Source of the DNA: Ceratodon purpureus
Taxonomy: Eukaryota; Streptophyta; Bryopsida; Pseudoditrichales; Ditrichaceae
Reading direction: 5' to 3'
NCBI GenBank assembly: GCA_014871385.1
Contig: CM026424.1
Location: 14,660,892-14,724,891, forward strand
Length of the DNA: 64,000 bases
Shown here: positions 1-11,760 of the stretch, one piece after another
Layout: every line of letters starts with the position of its first letter
How positions within the stretch are numbered: position 1 is the first letter of the stretch
The notes under the pieces: generated by a model
Told to the model about the DNA's origin: nothing
Database searches by the model: none
The model's input: the letters and a program-made list of their open reading frames with translations, nothing else
Position numbers and translations under genes: made by a program

Positions 1-1382
1 TTATAAAATGTCACGCCACGGTATTCCGAGCTTTTGCTCCTTGGCCCATGGCGAGCCCCCGTCCTCTGAGCAGCCGTGTTCTTCAGCACCGGTGGACGGT
101 CACTGACTTCCAAGCAAGACTCCGCCAGGTCCACGGGCACTGGGACCTTGCAAAACTCCAAGCACGAGCTGCATGGCGCTGTTGCACGGCAGCGCTGAGT
201 AGTGAAGTTGAACTCAGCCAGGAAGGCAGCCTCTCTACTCTTCCCCCGTTCTTCTCTGGCTAGGTGAGCCAGCAGCTCAGCCCCAAGGTTGGTAGAACCC
301 CAATCAATCTCGGCCTCATCATGATTTTCAGCCCCTCTCTGGGATGATGACCCAATGTCCTGCTGGTTCTGGGCACTTGGAGGTGGTGAAGGCGCTCCCA
401 CGGGTGTCAGCACTCCTCTGCCACCTTCTGAATCAGGTCCCAGTTCTACCAGTCTGACAGCGGAGCGTCGCTCCATCTGAAATGTTTCCCAGGGGTCGTA
501 AATATAAATCCAACAATATTACTGACATAGAATTGTACATAGAGCCACGGTCAGAGTACTACCGTTGCATTGATAGCAGATCAACGAACGACCCTAGCTC
601 GTGTACACTGATCTAAAATGCAGCGGAATTGGAGATTAATGATTAAAATATCAACCAATCAATCAATGAACAAAGAGTCGGTATCCTTGGGAGAGTTAGC
701 TTATAGGGACATGCCATGTAGCACTGAATTGGAAGTGTGGATTGAAGCCGGATAGTTTGGAGCTTCAACTACTTACCATGGAATTCTTGGTTGGCCTGTT
801 GTTGCGGTGACCGGTCAATGCAGGTTCAATTCCGTCCGAGTCGTCGCTTCCTCTCTGATCGCAACGTTCCATTTCTGCATCGTTGGTGATCGCTTGAGGA
901 GCCGCTTGTTGCGGGCCACCATGTGACCATAGCCTTCGAGGGTCGAAGAACGCGCTTGATACATCGGGTGCTGCTCGCCTTAGAGGCCGACTTGCTATTG
1001 GAACGACTGGAAGGGGAGGAGGTGCAAAAATCGAAGGCATAGTTCTCCATTCGGAAGAATGCACCACTGTACCTCCCTTGGTGGCATGGTGTGCCGGCAT
1101 CCAAGAAATCCAGCCATGCTCAGAGATCCCATCTACTCTATGCGTGATGACGTGATGCACTCGGGGACAGTTCGCCGGGACTTGCGACATGATGTGAAGA
1201 GATGCGAGCTCGGAAGGACTGAGCGTCCACCATGGGCCAATTAAGGGAGCATTGTCGGCGCTCGTTCGGGAACCCTCGGTACCACCCTGGGCGTTTGGTC
1301 TCTCCCTGGTGATCTCCACCGTCTCCTCACAAGCTGGGACCTCCTCCTCACAAGCTGGGACCTCGTTGAGGTCGAACATCAT
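1..1382 (-). CDS. APETALA2-like (euAP2) transcription factor, 5' part, cut by left window edge
   Basis: Seen: two exons on the minus strand, 777-1382 and 1-476. Donor ATG|GTAAGT and acceptor TTTCAG|ATGGAG join in phase 0. The protein starts MMFDLNEVP, which contains a DLNxxP EAR repressor motif. A long low-complexity region follows, and the visible part ends with SKSSEYRGVTFY at the window edge. That is the start of the first AP2 DNA-binding domain of the AP2/TOE group (family consensus SSQYRGVTFYRRTGRWE). Known: euAP2 factors bind DNA in the nucleus through two AP2 domains, recruit TOPLESS-type co-repressors through EAR motifs, and often carry a miR172 site downstream; that part lies outside the window. 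Inferred: start at 1382 (first of two tandem ATGs), preceded by an acceptor-like CGCAG near 1410, so a spliced 5' UTR is likely. Family call is firm; the exact orthologue is not. Confidence 0.82.
1323..1364 (-). repeat. 21-bp in-frame tandem duplication in the AP2-like gene
   Basis: Two nearly identical 21-bp units, 1323-1343 and 1344-1364. They encode the heptapeptide EVPACEE twice directly after the EAR motif. The frame is preserved, so this is a coding repeat and not damage. Confidence 0.8.
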
Positions 1383-3844
1383 TGTGTCTAAGAGTATCTG
1401 AGCCTGCGAAATGTACCTCAAGAGTCAAGTTATCAGGGAGGATTCTGAAATTATGTAAGAACTTACTCTCCTATGTGTCACCTGCAACAATCACACAATC
1501 TGCTTGGATTAAAAATAGGTGTCAAGAGGACTCAGGTGCTCTGTGAGCACTTGAGCACTTACCAAGTTGGAAGTGTTGGTGAACAGATCAAACCCTGCGT
1601 TTGGTCGCTGATCGCAGATGAAGATACTTGTTAAAATCGATAAACGATTGAATCCGTTCAACAATGCTGGGGATACAACACCTACACGCACTTGCCCATA
1701 ATTCGCTGCGGTTGTAAGAGCACACTGCTGAAGGTGAGTCCACAAATATGACTCTTTAAAAATCGTGCAGGGAATGAAGCAAAAATGTGGACGCAGTTCC
1801 CCAAGCGGTTGCCTTTAAATTGGTCAGCACGGGTGCAAGACCTACTCTAACACAATTGAACTGTCATCTCATATATGGGCTAGTTAAAGGCTTAGTACTC
1901 AAGGCTTCAACGTGCCATTAAATCGAAAAGTCTCTCTTCTTGCTAGAGATGAGCAGAAAAGGGCTTCGTCAATCCTGGATGCATGCTATCAACTCCCCGA
2001 GAACAGCGAAAAGCACTCTAATCCAAAGATTCTCTTCACTAAGAAAAAGAATGGAATACGCCTGAGATCGCGATACGATTTCACCGCGAAATATCTCGAG
2101 TGGACGAGAGCTGCAGTAGAAGCAATCGAAGCGCGGCGAGTTAGCAGGATCGATTTCAGAATGTCGTCATAACTACCGTATTAATGAGGTTTGAGCGCTG
2201 TACTCCAAGGCTTTGAAATGCAATGCTAAACCGAGCCATGAATAACAATCTACTCACTCGCAAATGCAGAAGCGAACATCCACCGGCAAGTCCACAACAC
2301 AAGCGATCCACGCCACACAAGAACACCCACACCCTATGGTCTGTCAGTAAAAGATACTCGTCGTAAGGTACTAAGGTCATACATATGCACAAGATTTTTT
2401 GCCAAGATTTGGACGTGTATTTTGAAACGGAGTGCTAAGGCGTTTGTGACTGTCACTTCTGTTAAGTTAGAGTATCGAGGCTTCTTGAGAGCACACGGTT
2501 CCGTACCTTTACACTCGAAGCGCACACCAGGGCTAATGGACCTCCGAAGACAGCCTAGAAACGAGTACTGTTGGCGACGCTGGGTGGTGCAACCACCTGG
2601 AGGTACCGGTAAATTTCAACGATAAGCGGACTCTCGTTTGATGTTACACTCAACTTGGCGCAGGCCAGGGTTTGCAGCTTGAATGCTACGCAACTTATAC
2701 CCAACCTCCACAACGCCTGTAGTTCTATTAATTACGAGTCACCCGCGTTCTGGCTCGACAAGTATTACACATTACATGCAACCGAAAGGAACTAGATAAC
2801 TCCTGCAGATGGGTGTTTCTAGCTTCTCCCCAACGGCATCTAGCCACCCAGTGTCTGGACTCAGGAGGCAAGGTAACACTACCTTTTTAGTTTTTATGTT
2901 TGAGGACCCAACAACACGAAAACCCTGTAACGCTAAAGAACAAGAGAATCTACTTCCGAATGGGAGTACCACGTAAATTCAGATATAAGGAAAAAACAGT
3001 TTTAGGCTAGAAAAGGGCGCGGAGGATCAGCATGTGCACGTGCAAGGAGCACCTGCACACCAAGCCAACGCCCTCACCACGCCGCCCACCAACTCCACCG
3101 CAACAAGAGGACGCGGTGAGGACGTTCTCGGACTGAAAGGTAGCCGACTCAAGCAGCAACGTCAGTGAGGCATCGACATTCCCATTCTCCGTCTCATGAG
3201 CACCACCCGGCTGGCTACCCGAGCGCTGTACGCCCCAGAGGTTCTGAAGCTGCGTAACCTCTGACTAAAGCACGTACACAAACATAGCTGAGTTGCAGAT
3301 CAATCGGAACGATGATGATTTCGAGTACTAGAGCAGGCCCGGAAAGGAAAGCGGATGGAAAGTCGTAAGCCCACAGATAGTTGCTTCAGAGCGGGTGAAG
3401 AGGACTCTGTACTCATAGCCTGCAGCTCTTCCTTCCCCACCATGGCCCCTTTGCACTCGTCTCGATATCAGCAACGGCTGTCGTACCTGGTACCCATGGC
3501 CGCGGGAAAGGGTGCCCTCTACCCGCAGACTCACAGCTTGCTGCCGGGACCATGATTTCAGGAGTCATATCCCCCTCTGCACGTCAGGAAGGCAAGTCAC
3601 ATCGGCCAGCCCACGCACTGGGCCAGGCCTTCTCTATATTACTGGCCACCGCTTACCCCATGGCAGGCTTCACATGGCGATCATGATGTTTTCAATCTTG
3701 TCGATGTTTATGAGCTTTGTCGAGCTGATCCGAGAATTAGTCACCCACTCATGATAATTTGACTAATACTCACGGTATTGACTAACAAGATGCTATGCAT
3801 CGTAAGGAATTATCCTCCTCTCTTACCTCGGGTCACAGTTCTCT
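1383..3844. other. Upstream region of the AP2-like gene; no supported gene
   Basis: Only short ORFs without recognisable domains on either strand. The position upstream of the AP2-like start suggests promoter and spliced 5' UTR, but no exon boundary can be fixed from sequence alone. Confidence 0.4.
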
Positions 3845-5380
3845 TTAGCTAAGTGCCAGGCTTGCGTTTTCACTGTGCTGAAACATCTGTCCTTCCAGAA
3901 GAGTCTTACGACAGAGTACCACTCTGGCGGGAGTGATGTATTTTTCAGTTCGGGTCATGTCGCTCTCGGTGGCAGAATATACTAATTCTCCGCTAGCTGA
4001 CACACAGTTTCTCCACAGATTATCATTGCCGGGGTCAATGTTTTCATGGTGTGTCTCAGGCTCCATGTGATGCGCGTTGCTGCTGGCCGAGCATCGCAGA
4101 CCTTCCTTCTGCAAATGCATATCACACAAACATGACATGGCGGAAATGCGTGACTCTGCCGCTTGAAATACAATCAGCTTGCGTATCATCTCCCTGAGCA
4201 AGTAGGTGGAATGTCACACGGCATTTAGAGAGCTGACATGCAACGACGTGCAATCATTCACAAAATTCTTAATGTTGCTGATCTGATTCATACAATGTGC
4301 TTATCTGATCACAAACATTTGAGCTAAACTTTATACTAAAATTGGCCTGAATTTTGTGTTGGTGTACATAAAGCATGCAGTTTTGCCGACGACCAGTGGT
4401 TGGAATAATAGTCCACTGGTCATGAGAATAAGAATATGTAGAGTGTTGTTTGATGGATGACTTGCATGTGTAACAGGTTTGGTGGTCCAGAGATAGCCAC
4501 CATAACTATCCGCAAAAATCATGTAAATTACTAATCATTCTCTCCTTCAACCTGAAGAAGCATCATTCTATATGAGAGCGCTGCTTGAACGGATACGTGC
4601 AACATATCGACTTCTGCAAGCATTGCATTTCCAACCTGAAGTCAATCTCTCCATCATCGCCCACAGTCAGGGAGAGCCCTCTCAGCATGTCGGGTACTAG
4701 CTGTCTACTTTCGTGTTTGTAGAAGTAGGAGAGGCGTGCAACAGCATCCACGACGTCGGTGCACTTGTCCACCACAATCACACCTACATAATTTCAATCA
4801 CATGCAAGAGCCTGAATTGTAAGTCCCCAGAGGAACGCCAACCCTTGCAACTGTGGATGCCAGAAACAACAGAGATCATCACCACTTTCATACATACAAA
4901 CAATGACATGCATGCAACTCTCTGCACTCACTCTTGCCAAGCAGGGCTCGCTGTTGGCATTCATGAAAGATCAACAAATCCTAAAGGTACATGCAAACAA
5001 TATTCCAAACAATCGAACAAAATCTCGCAGAATTTACATTCACGAGCACTCCAGCCTGACAGACATCCACATTTCGTAGAGTACAGGTAACAGGATACTT
5101 GTTCTAAAGAGAAAATTCACCTGATTGAACGGCCTTCAAGGCATCAAAACCCATAATGACATCATTACATGTGTTCTTCCATCAGTTTACGCCTTTCAAT
5201 TTTTAATGGATTATAGAACCCAAGATCCTCACGGTGCATCATGGATGCCTTTTCATTCATAATCAGTTCTAGGTAACTATTTACGTTCCGCATGGATTTC
5301 TTCGAATTCGCCCCAAATCTTTCTAACTTGCCACATGCCACAACAACATTACAGACAATGTGGTTAGTGTTCATTGGTTA
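3845..5380 (-). other. Exon-like open stretches of an unidentified minus-strand gene or remnant
   Basis: Seen: three open stretches on one strand, 5165-5374, 4563-4781 and 3845-4201, in the order a spliced gene would use. Splice-like sites include TCAATCAG|GTGAAT near 5119, an acceptor-like ATTATGTAG near 4789 and TTCAG|GTTGGA near 4643. The translation between them contains NDVIMGFDALKAVQSG and DVVDAVARLSYFYKHES, with amino-acid composition more protein-like than the neighbouring frames. I do not recognise the family and found no start codon context, domain or 3' end. It could be a degraded gene fragment or chance ORFs. Confidence 0.22.
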
Positions 5381-6279
5381 ATTCGTGCATTAATTTAACT
5401 CATGTGGCCCCATTCATGAACAGCAGTGGTACATGATGTTCTCCAACATACCATCTAGAAACATTCCAAGAGAATATACAATTATTTAAAGTGAATGTTG
5501 AGGTATCTACATGAATGCACAAAGTTGAAGAATGCATTGATTTGTCCTGGACGTAGTAGAGGGTGACACCAATTTACCAAAGTTGCCCTATTTGAAATAT
5601 ACTAAAATTAGTTAAGTGCAGGTTGAAAAATCACCCTATTATTCTGAATTTCTGACTTCATCATTTAAAAAAAACTTGCGACACTAATTTTGTCGGCAAC
5701 ACTAATTTTCACCTCCCGAATATCAAGACAAATGAGTGCAGTTGTTTGAAGATTCTGCCCATATTGATTCAATAGACTAAACTATTATGGTTTCTTGTTA
5801 CTGGATACTTGTGACTAAAGTGTCTACTCTTGAAAGGGGGGAGTACATCTAGATTGGAATGCCCGTTCAAATTAGTAAAGACAATTCTAGAAATTTAGTC
5901 AGACTAGAGCATAGAATGCTACAATGTAGTGGTTTGGATGAATTGAATGTACTAAGAGTCTCAAAATTAATGGCTTGAACGATTGTGTAAAATCTTAATG
6001 CGTGTTTCCGTGTGAGTATTGGTGTATTTGTTTTTATTGTTTGGGAATGCTTGGGTAGAGCGGTTGATGAGAGTGTAGAAAATACAGAGAGATTTTTTTC
6101 CGATGAAGGAAGCATAGCAAAATCAATCACGTTTGGAGCTAAAGGCCGACATGGTAGATTGAAATGAAATTTTAAGGCAATGTAGTCAATTATCATTAAA
6201 ACATTCAAATATAAAGCGTACAAGTAAGTTTTAAAGACCTCGTTAATAGTATTGCCTCTTTGATCCGGCAACATTTTAG
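5381..6279. other. AT-rich spacer between weak gene remnant and copia element
   Basis: No coding signal with a recognisable family. A plus-strand purine run (AAAGGGGGGAGTAC near 5833) resembles a polypurine tract, but it lies on the wrong strand for the neighbouring copia element. The copia 3' LTR should lie here, but I could not match it to a 5' partner. Confidence 0.3.
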
Positions 6280-6299
6280 ATCAATTTGCAATTTAGCTT

Positions 6300-6925
6300 T
6301 AACAAATTTTAAATGACCAATTTTTCCTGATGAAGGAAGTTGTGTTTGTCTTTGGATAAGCTTTTTTTCAATAAATATGCTACCATGTCAAATTTTGGAT
6401 AGTAAATCATCTGTACTTCACCAACATTGATTTGTTCTAGAACAAAATGAACTTGGATAGCAATATGATTGCTCCAATCGGGAAAATGAGGATTTTTGAA
6501 ATTAACCTTATTGCACTTTGATTATCTGAGTAAATAATTGTTGGTGCAGACTAATGGCAATCAAGTCTAGATAGTAATTGACGAAGCCATATTGCCTCTG
6601 TAGATGCCTTAGAAATGGCCATATATTCACTTTCTGTGGAGGAAAGTACTATAGCCTGTTGTTTTCGACTTGTCCAACTCACAACACAATTGCCAAGCAA
6701 GAAAAAATATCCAGATTCCAGTTGTGGATCGACGAGTGTCCACATTTCCTGCCCAATCGGCATCAGAATAGCCATGAAGTATAAAATTTTGTTGAGATCT
6801 TTTGTACAATAAAGTATACACATCCATGACCGATAATCCACCCATGACTGATATGTAAGCTTCCCATGACAGATAATGACAGATAAGTAGCCGACAAATT
6901 GATGAACAGTAAATTTAGGATGCAT
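6300..6925 (-). pseudogene. copia RNase H remnant
   Basis: Frames carry the copia RNase H signatures GYSDADWAGNVDTRRSTTG and LSSTESEYMAISKASTEA, followed towards 6500 by a DNQSAI block. The signatures lie in different frames, so at least one frameshift separates them. Downstream, near 6340-6450, the translated remnant still resembles the end of copia pol. Confidence 0.85.
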
Positions 6926-7197
6926 CCTCCAATAGAATTCCTCTATGAGTGTGAGTGTGACGGAAATAAGTAGTCATATGTTTGTTCACTACTCTTGTTG
7001 TTGTTGGTCATGGGTAAACCTATATGTCAGTCAGGGGTCTGGACGACTTTTGAACAAAAAAATTTGTAGTAATTTGAATTTTACTGAATTAATTTTGAAA
7101 AAATGCTCATTCTTCATGAACCTTATGATACTACGCACAAAAAATAATTCTTTATTGAAAACCCGAGATTTACTATGCTAAATGCTTAAGTTATCGG

Positions 7198-8790
7198 CTA
7201 TAGGTGTGTATACCTTAATCCTATATTTTTGGTTCCTTTAAGATATCTTAGAATTCTTTTTGCAACGCTCCAATGCTTTTTACCAGGATTGAATAAGTAT
7301 TGAGCAAGAGAATTGGTAGAGTAAGATATGTCAGGTCGAGTGCTCACAAATGCATGCATTAAAGATCCAACTACTGATTTATATGGAATATTTTTCATAT
7401 CAACTATATCTTCATTAGGGCCTCTTTACACTACTGACCAAGGGCAGTTGCCAAGGTAATCTGCAATATGATTGGAGGAGAAGAGCCGGCCGGTCCAAGT
7501 ACACTTTACACTAGCTATAAAAGGAGGAAGTGACCAGGAGGAAAAATAGATGAGAAAATGACATGGAATCCTACATGTCCAGAAATGGATAAGGTTTCGT
7601 GATCACCCTAATAATGCGGCGAGACCATTCGCCGCAATATCTGGGTGACCAAGAGCAGTAAAAATGAAGAACCAATGGAATTTTTTTATAATAATCTGTT
7701 AAACATTTTTTCCTCTAGCCTTAGCCATCGCCGCATCATGGCCCCCTACCCGCCACGGGGTTTGAACCCCGCGCTCCCATTAGAAGAAAAATCGGGTCAC
7801 AAAAAAGCCGTGTAAGCGGCACGTGAGAGAAAAAAACAGGCGCTGCTCTCGTACTTTTTGACGTGGCACAGCACATGCCATCGTGGTGCCAGCAACCGCC
7901 ACGGGGGCTCGAACCAATGACCTCCGAGCGAGGCGTGTGGAGGGCACAAGCTACAGTGTCGGGCTGACACAACCTGCCCACTTAGGACCAAAGCTCGAGC
8001 CAAGGCATTCATGTCTCAACTAATATTCCAAGGACCTTTGTTGTGAGTGCGCCACGCAGTTCTGTGCGGGCAGCAACTCTGGCATCCGCTGCCAGCGGCA
8101 GAGGTGCCCAAAGTAGGGAGTTCACCTAGAAAGGGCAGGCTTACACGGCCTTTTCATGACCCCAAATTTCTCCTAATGATCGTGGAGAGAGATTCAAAAC
8201 CCTCCACCACCATCTCTTCCTATTTTCTAGGTGTCCACAATCTTCTCGCACTTCTCTTTATGCTAAAAAGAGCCACTACATGTGTTGTCCTAGTTTTTTG
8301 AGCAAATATGATGGCCTTGGAGCATTTTTTTAACATTTTCTTGGTGGTTTCTCTCTCCTACTATAAGGGTGAACACATGGATTAAGTTACAAGCTCGGAT
8401 GGTTGTGGAAATTAGAGGATTTAACCCCGTATGGCTATCAAATCTAACTTAATATCAAGAAATGTAAGTTATCAAATTTATTCTTTTCAAAAATACATTT
8501 AAAAATTCAGCCCACCTAGCCGGCCGGTCCAAGTTCACTTTACACTATTGGAAGTGACCAAGGGATGAGAAAATTGACTCTTGGTCATGGTTCTTGACCA
8601 AGGGCCATGACCAAGAGAATTATTTGTCCCGGCCCTTGGTCACTAGTGTAAAGAGGCCCTTAGTGTATGGATAGTCTGTTTTACTCATTTTGAGATCAGG
8701 TTCCATTGGTGTAGAAGCAGACGTACAAGTATCCATTTTGTATTTCAAAGTAGAAGATCAATATATCTGGTTTGATAAAGTTTGAGAATT
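7198..8790 (-). pseudogene. copia reverse transcriptase C-terminal remnant split by a DNA transposon
   Basis: The piece at 8660-8790 encodes KMDTCTSASTPMEPDLKMSK up to the insertion site. The piece at 7198-7417 continues with IPYKSVVGSLMHAF and STRPDISYSTNSLAQ, the usual copia order of these blocks. The gap between them is exactly the TIR element at 7418-8659, so the RT fragment was continuous before that insertion. A frameshift is also present near 8740. The catalytic core upstream of this segment is missing. Confidence 0.85.
7418..8659. mobile_element. PIF/Harbinger-like non-autonomous TIR element inserted in copia RT
   Basis: Left end GGGCCTCTTTACACTA at 7418 and its reverse complement at 8644-8659 form terminal inverted repeats of about 28 bp with one mismatch. 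The flanks are TTA at 7415-7417 and TTA at 8660-8662, a 3-bp target duplication. A TTA/TAA duplication with GGG-type ends is characteristic of PIF/Harbinger. Subterminal GACCAAG/CTTGGTC motifs recur several times in the right end. A 60-bp subterminal block beginning AGCCGGCCGGTCCAAG is present directly repeated at about 7483 and 8518. No transposase is visible, so it is non-autonomous. Inside, 7740-8180 holds a further inverted repeat and pol III B-box-like motifs (minus strand GGTTCGAGCCCC near 7905). Confidence 0.82.
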
Positions 8791-9883
8791 CAAAGTTGTT
8801 GGTTATAGTGTACTTGTAATTCTAAGATTGTAGTACTAGTGGCTGGTCCAAGGTCAGTCATTTCAAATTCGGAACATGATGCTTGTTTAGTCTTTAAAAG
8901 TAAGTTGGGAAGATAATTAGTCTTTAGACATTGGGAAGATAATTAACCCCTAAATGACGGAGGGGTATTTCTACAATTTTTTAGTACCTACAGTGCCATT
9001 CTTGCATTTTTCAAAGTGAGACAAATTTGAGAATCACCATAAGTAATTTAACCGTAAGATCTTTGAAAGTAGTGAGCTACCAAAATCTATACCAAATTTT
9101 GGGTTTGGAGAAGCAACAAATCAGGAGATAATAACATGTGAATTTTGGAAGATTAGTAAATTTCTGAAATACTAGCAGTGAGTTTTTGAGTTTGACTAAA
9201 ATTGCTTATTCAGAAATTTATGAAAACTTAGCAACTAAAGCTAATTCTCTTCTCTGGTATGATAGGAACATGCACAATTTTTTAAAGATTTTTCTGAGCT
9301 ACCAATTTGGAGAAAATGGATTTGACATAAGTGTCACTCTAAATTTTATTTTTTCCAACATGGCACTTTTTGGAAAATTCAAAAAGGTTTATGATAAATC
9401 CAAAACGGTGAAGCCATAAAAGAATGGTCATACAAGCATCCCAAAAAAAAATGCTAAATAAATAAAATCCACAAGGAGAGATCTTTATTTCAGTTTTCAA
9501 TGTGCTCAAAGTTTGGTTGAAACACGTAACTGAAGAAACACTAACTTCATTGTAGAAACACCTCACTGACCCATGTTGTTTCTTTTTTCTAGAATTAGGG
9601 TTTCACTTTTTCACTAAAATTTTAGCGTATCATTATTGCCAACTTGATTCTAAGGGGGTTATGAATAAGAAACACTCAAATCCGACCCTTCTAGGGCATT
9701 TTACTAGGTTTTCTATTTCTGGCGCAACCCAAAAGTGGTTCCTTCATCCTTTAGGGATTAATACATAAAAGAAATGTATTGGTTGAATATCAAATTCATG
9801 GTCTGGGTAGATTACTTTGATTTGAATGAAAATTTATTGAAGAAAGAATTTGAGAAGGTGTGCTATGAGTAGCTATTGCCAAT

Positions 9884-10244
9884 AGGGAAAATATGGGGTC
9901 TGCAATGGGCCTTGTAAGACAGCCCAAAGGTAGGTGAACTTGCTACCCACGCATGCCTCTCTTAGTAATCTCATTGGTGGATATCCTGCCCGTTGACAAC
10001 ACAATCCGCTACTATCAAATGGGGTGACATGAGTGGCACACGCTCGTTGACAGCGTCATTGCTGCTCGCACTGTCCAATGGGGTGACAACAGTGGCACAC
10101 GGCTTCGCTGGCAGTGATTGGCTGGACCCTCCAAACGCTGATTTGACGACCTGCTGGTGCCAGCGGATAAAGTGCACGGGCATGGCCAAATTTTGAGGCA
10201 CGTGGGAAACCCAAAAAGCCCGTTGTAGACCCCATATTTCCCCT
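9884..10244. mobile_element. Short TIR element (MITE), about 361 bp, nested in the copia remnant
   Basis: The left end AGGGAAAATATGGGGTCTG and the reverse-complemented right end AGGGGAAATATGGGGTCTA match over about 28 bp with few differences and continue as CAAYGGGC. Flanks are AAT (9881-9883) and AAT (10245-10247), compatible with a 3-bp target duplication; a 2-bp TA duplication is the alternative if the ends are GGG. The interior is more GC-rich than the surrounding copia DNA and holds two imperfect copies of an AATGGGGTGACA-type segment near 10020 and 10080. No transposase. Superfamily is not certain. Confidence 0.65.
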
Positions 10245-10439
10245 AATGTATTAGATGATGGAGGTTGAATTTGAATAGGAATAAGGGCTTGAATAGGACC
10301 GTGATTGTGAAGAATCATTGGTGCAGTGATTATGATTTTGTTGTTGAAAACCATGGTGCGGTTTTAAAATATCTTAATAAGAATCATCTTGAGAAACTTT
10401 ATTGTTTAATATTTTAAAATCGTTTTCTTGAAAAATAAC

Positions 10440-11760
10440 ATTTTTTGAAAGAATTATGGATTTATTAAATTGATCTTGCAAGCGATATCCTTTAGTACCT
10501 TGGGCATATCCTAGAAACCAACATTTGATAGTTTTCTCAAGGGAAGTAGATTTTAAGTTTTAACCTTCTTTCTTTAGGAATTAGTGCATATGCCGGGCAT
10601 CCAAAGGTTCTGAGATGAGCTAAATTAGGCTTTAGTCATTTCCAAAGTTGATAAGGGGTAACCTTATTAAGTGCTTTAGTTGGTATTCTATTTTGAAGGT
10701 AAATAGCAGTAAGTATTGCTTTGCTCCAATAAACAATGCTAAATTGGGAACGATGGAACATGCTTAAAACAACATTGAATAAAGTTTGACTCTTTCATTC
10801 AGAGACTCCATTTTGTTCAGGAGTAAATGGGATAGTATATTCATGTTCATTTCCATGTTCAACACAAAAATTTCTAAATTCTTCAGAGATATATTCGCCA
10901 CCATTATCAGTACGCAAAATTTTGATATGTCGTCCAAGTTGATTTTAAGCAAAGGATTTATATTCTTCGAACATTGAAAAGGCTTGGGGTTTTAATTTCA
11001 ATAAATAAATAATAATATATCGACTATAGTCATCAATAAAGGTAATGAAATATTGGAAAGCCGTATGGGTAGGGGTGATTTTACCTTTGATATCCGAATG
11101 TATTGAATCAAGTAAATTTAAAGCTTGAGTTGTAGAATATTTAGGAAAACTAAATTTGTGTTGTTTTCCAAATTTACAAGATTCACAAAAAGGGTTATAA
11201 GTTTTAATATATTTTATATTAATACCATCAATCAATTATTTACTAATTCTTGTAATCTAGATAAACTAATATGTTCTAACCGATTATGCCAGTTCAGAAC
11301 CATATTATTAGTAGTAGAAGACAATACTTGTTCTCCTTTAATTAACTTAACATCAAGAGGATTAGGAGAAACAGAATGACCTAAGACATATAGGTCATTA
11401 TCTAGATGGCAAGAAGCAATTAATTGATGATTAGAATAAGTCAAACTTTAGCAATATTTCTTTTTATGGAAAATGTGCCACCAAATTGTGCCAATTGTTT
11501 CACTAAAAATAAATTACAATGAAGGTTTAGAATATTTTACTAATACATCAGAAATAACATATTGAACTCCTGTAGATAATAAAACTTCAACGCTGCATGT
11601 ACCTAAAATGGCATGTGATGTGCCATCAATAGTATATGCAAATTTATTTGAAAATATGGATTTATAATCAAGAAAATTATTCCGATTATGAGCCATGTGG
11701 ATGGTAATGCCAGTGTCAACAATCTAGATTTCTGGACTACTTACTTAGATATTATATGCT
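10440..11760 (-). pseudogene. copia protease and integrase remnant
   Basis: Near 11716 a VDTGIT motif marks the aspartic protease active site. 11232-11444 carries the pre-integrase zinc region (WHNRLEH). 10945-11235 continues with CESCKFGKQHK and FITFIDDYSRY. In shifted frames near 10830-10925 the DNGGEY-type and PEQNGVSE-type catalytic blocks remain visible. Several frame changes and an in-frame stop just before the protease motif show that it is dead. Confidence 0.85.

Noticed and set aside
5825-5845. Purine run resembling an LTR-retrotransposon polypurine tract
   Set aside because: On the plus strand, whereas the copia element reads on the minus strand; no LTR end follows.
7740-7925. tRNA genes on the minus strand
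   Set aside because: Only B-box-like motifs; no cloverleaf.
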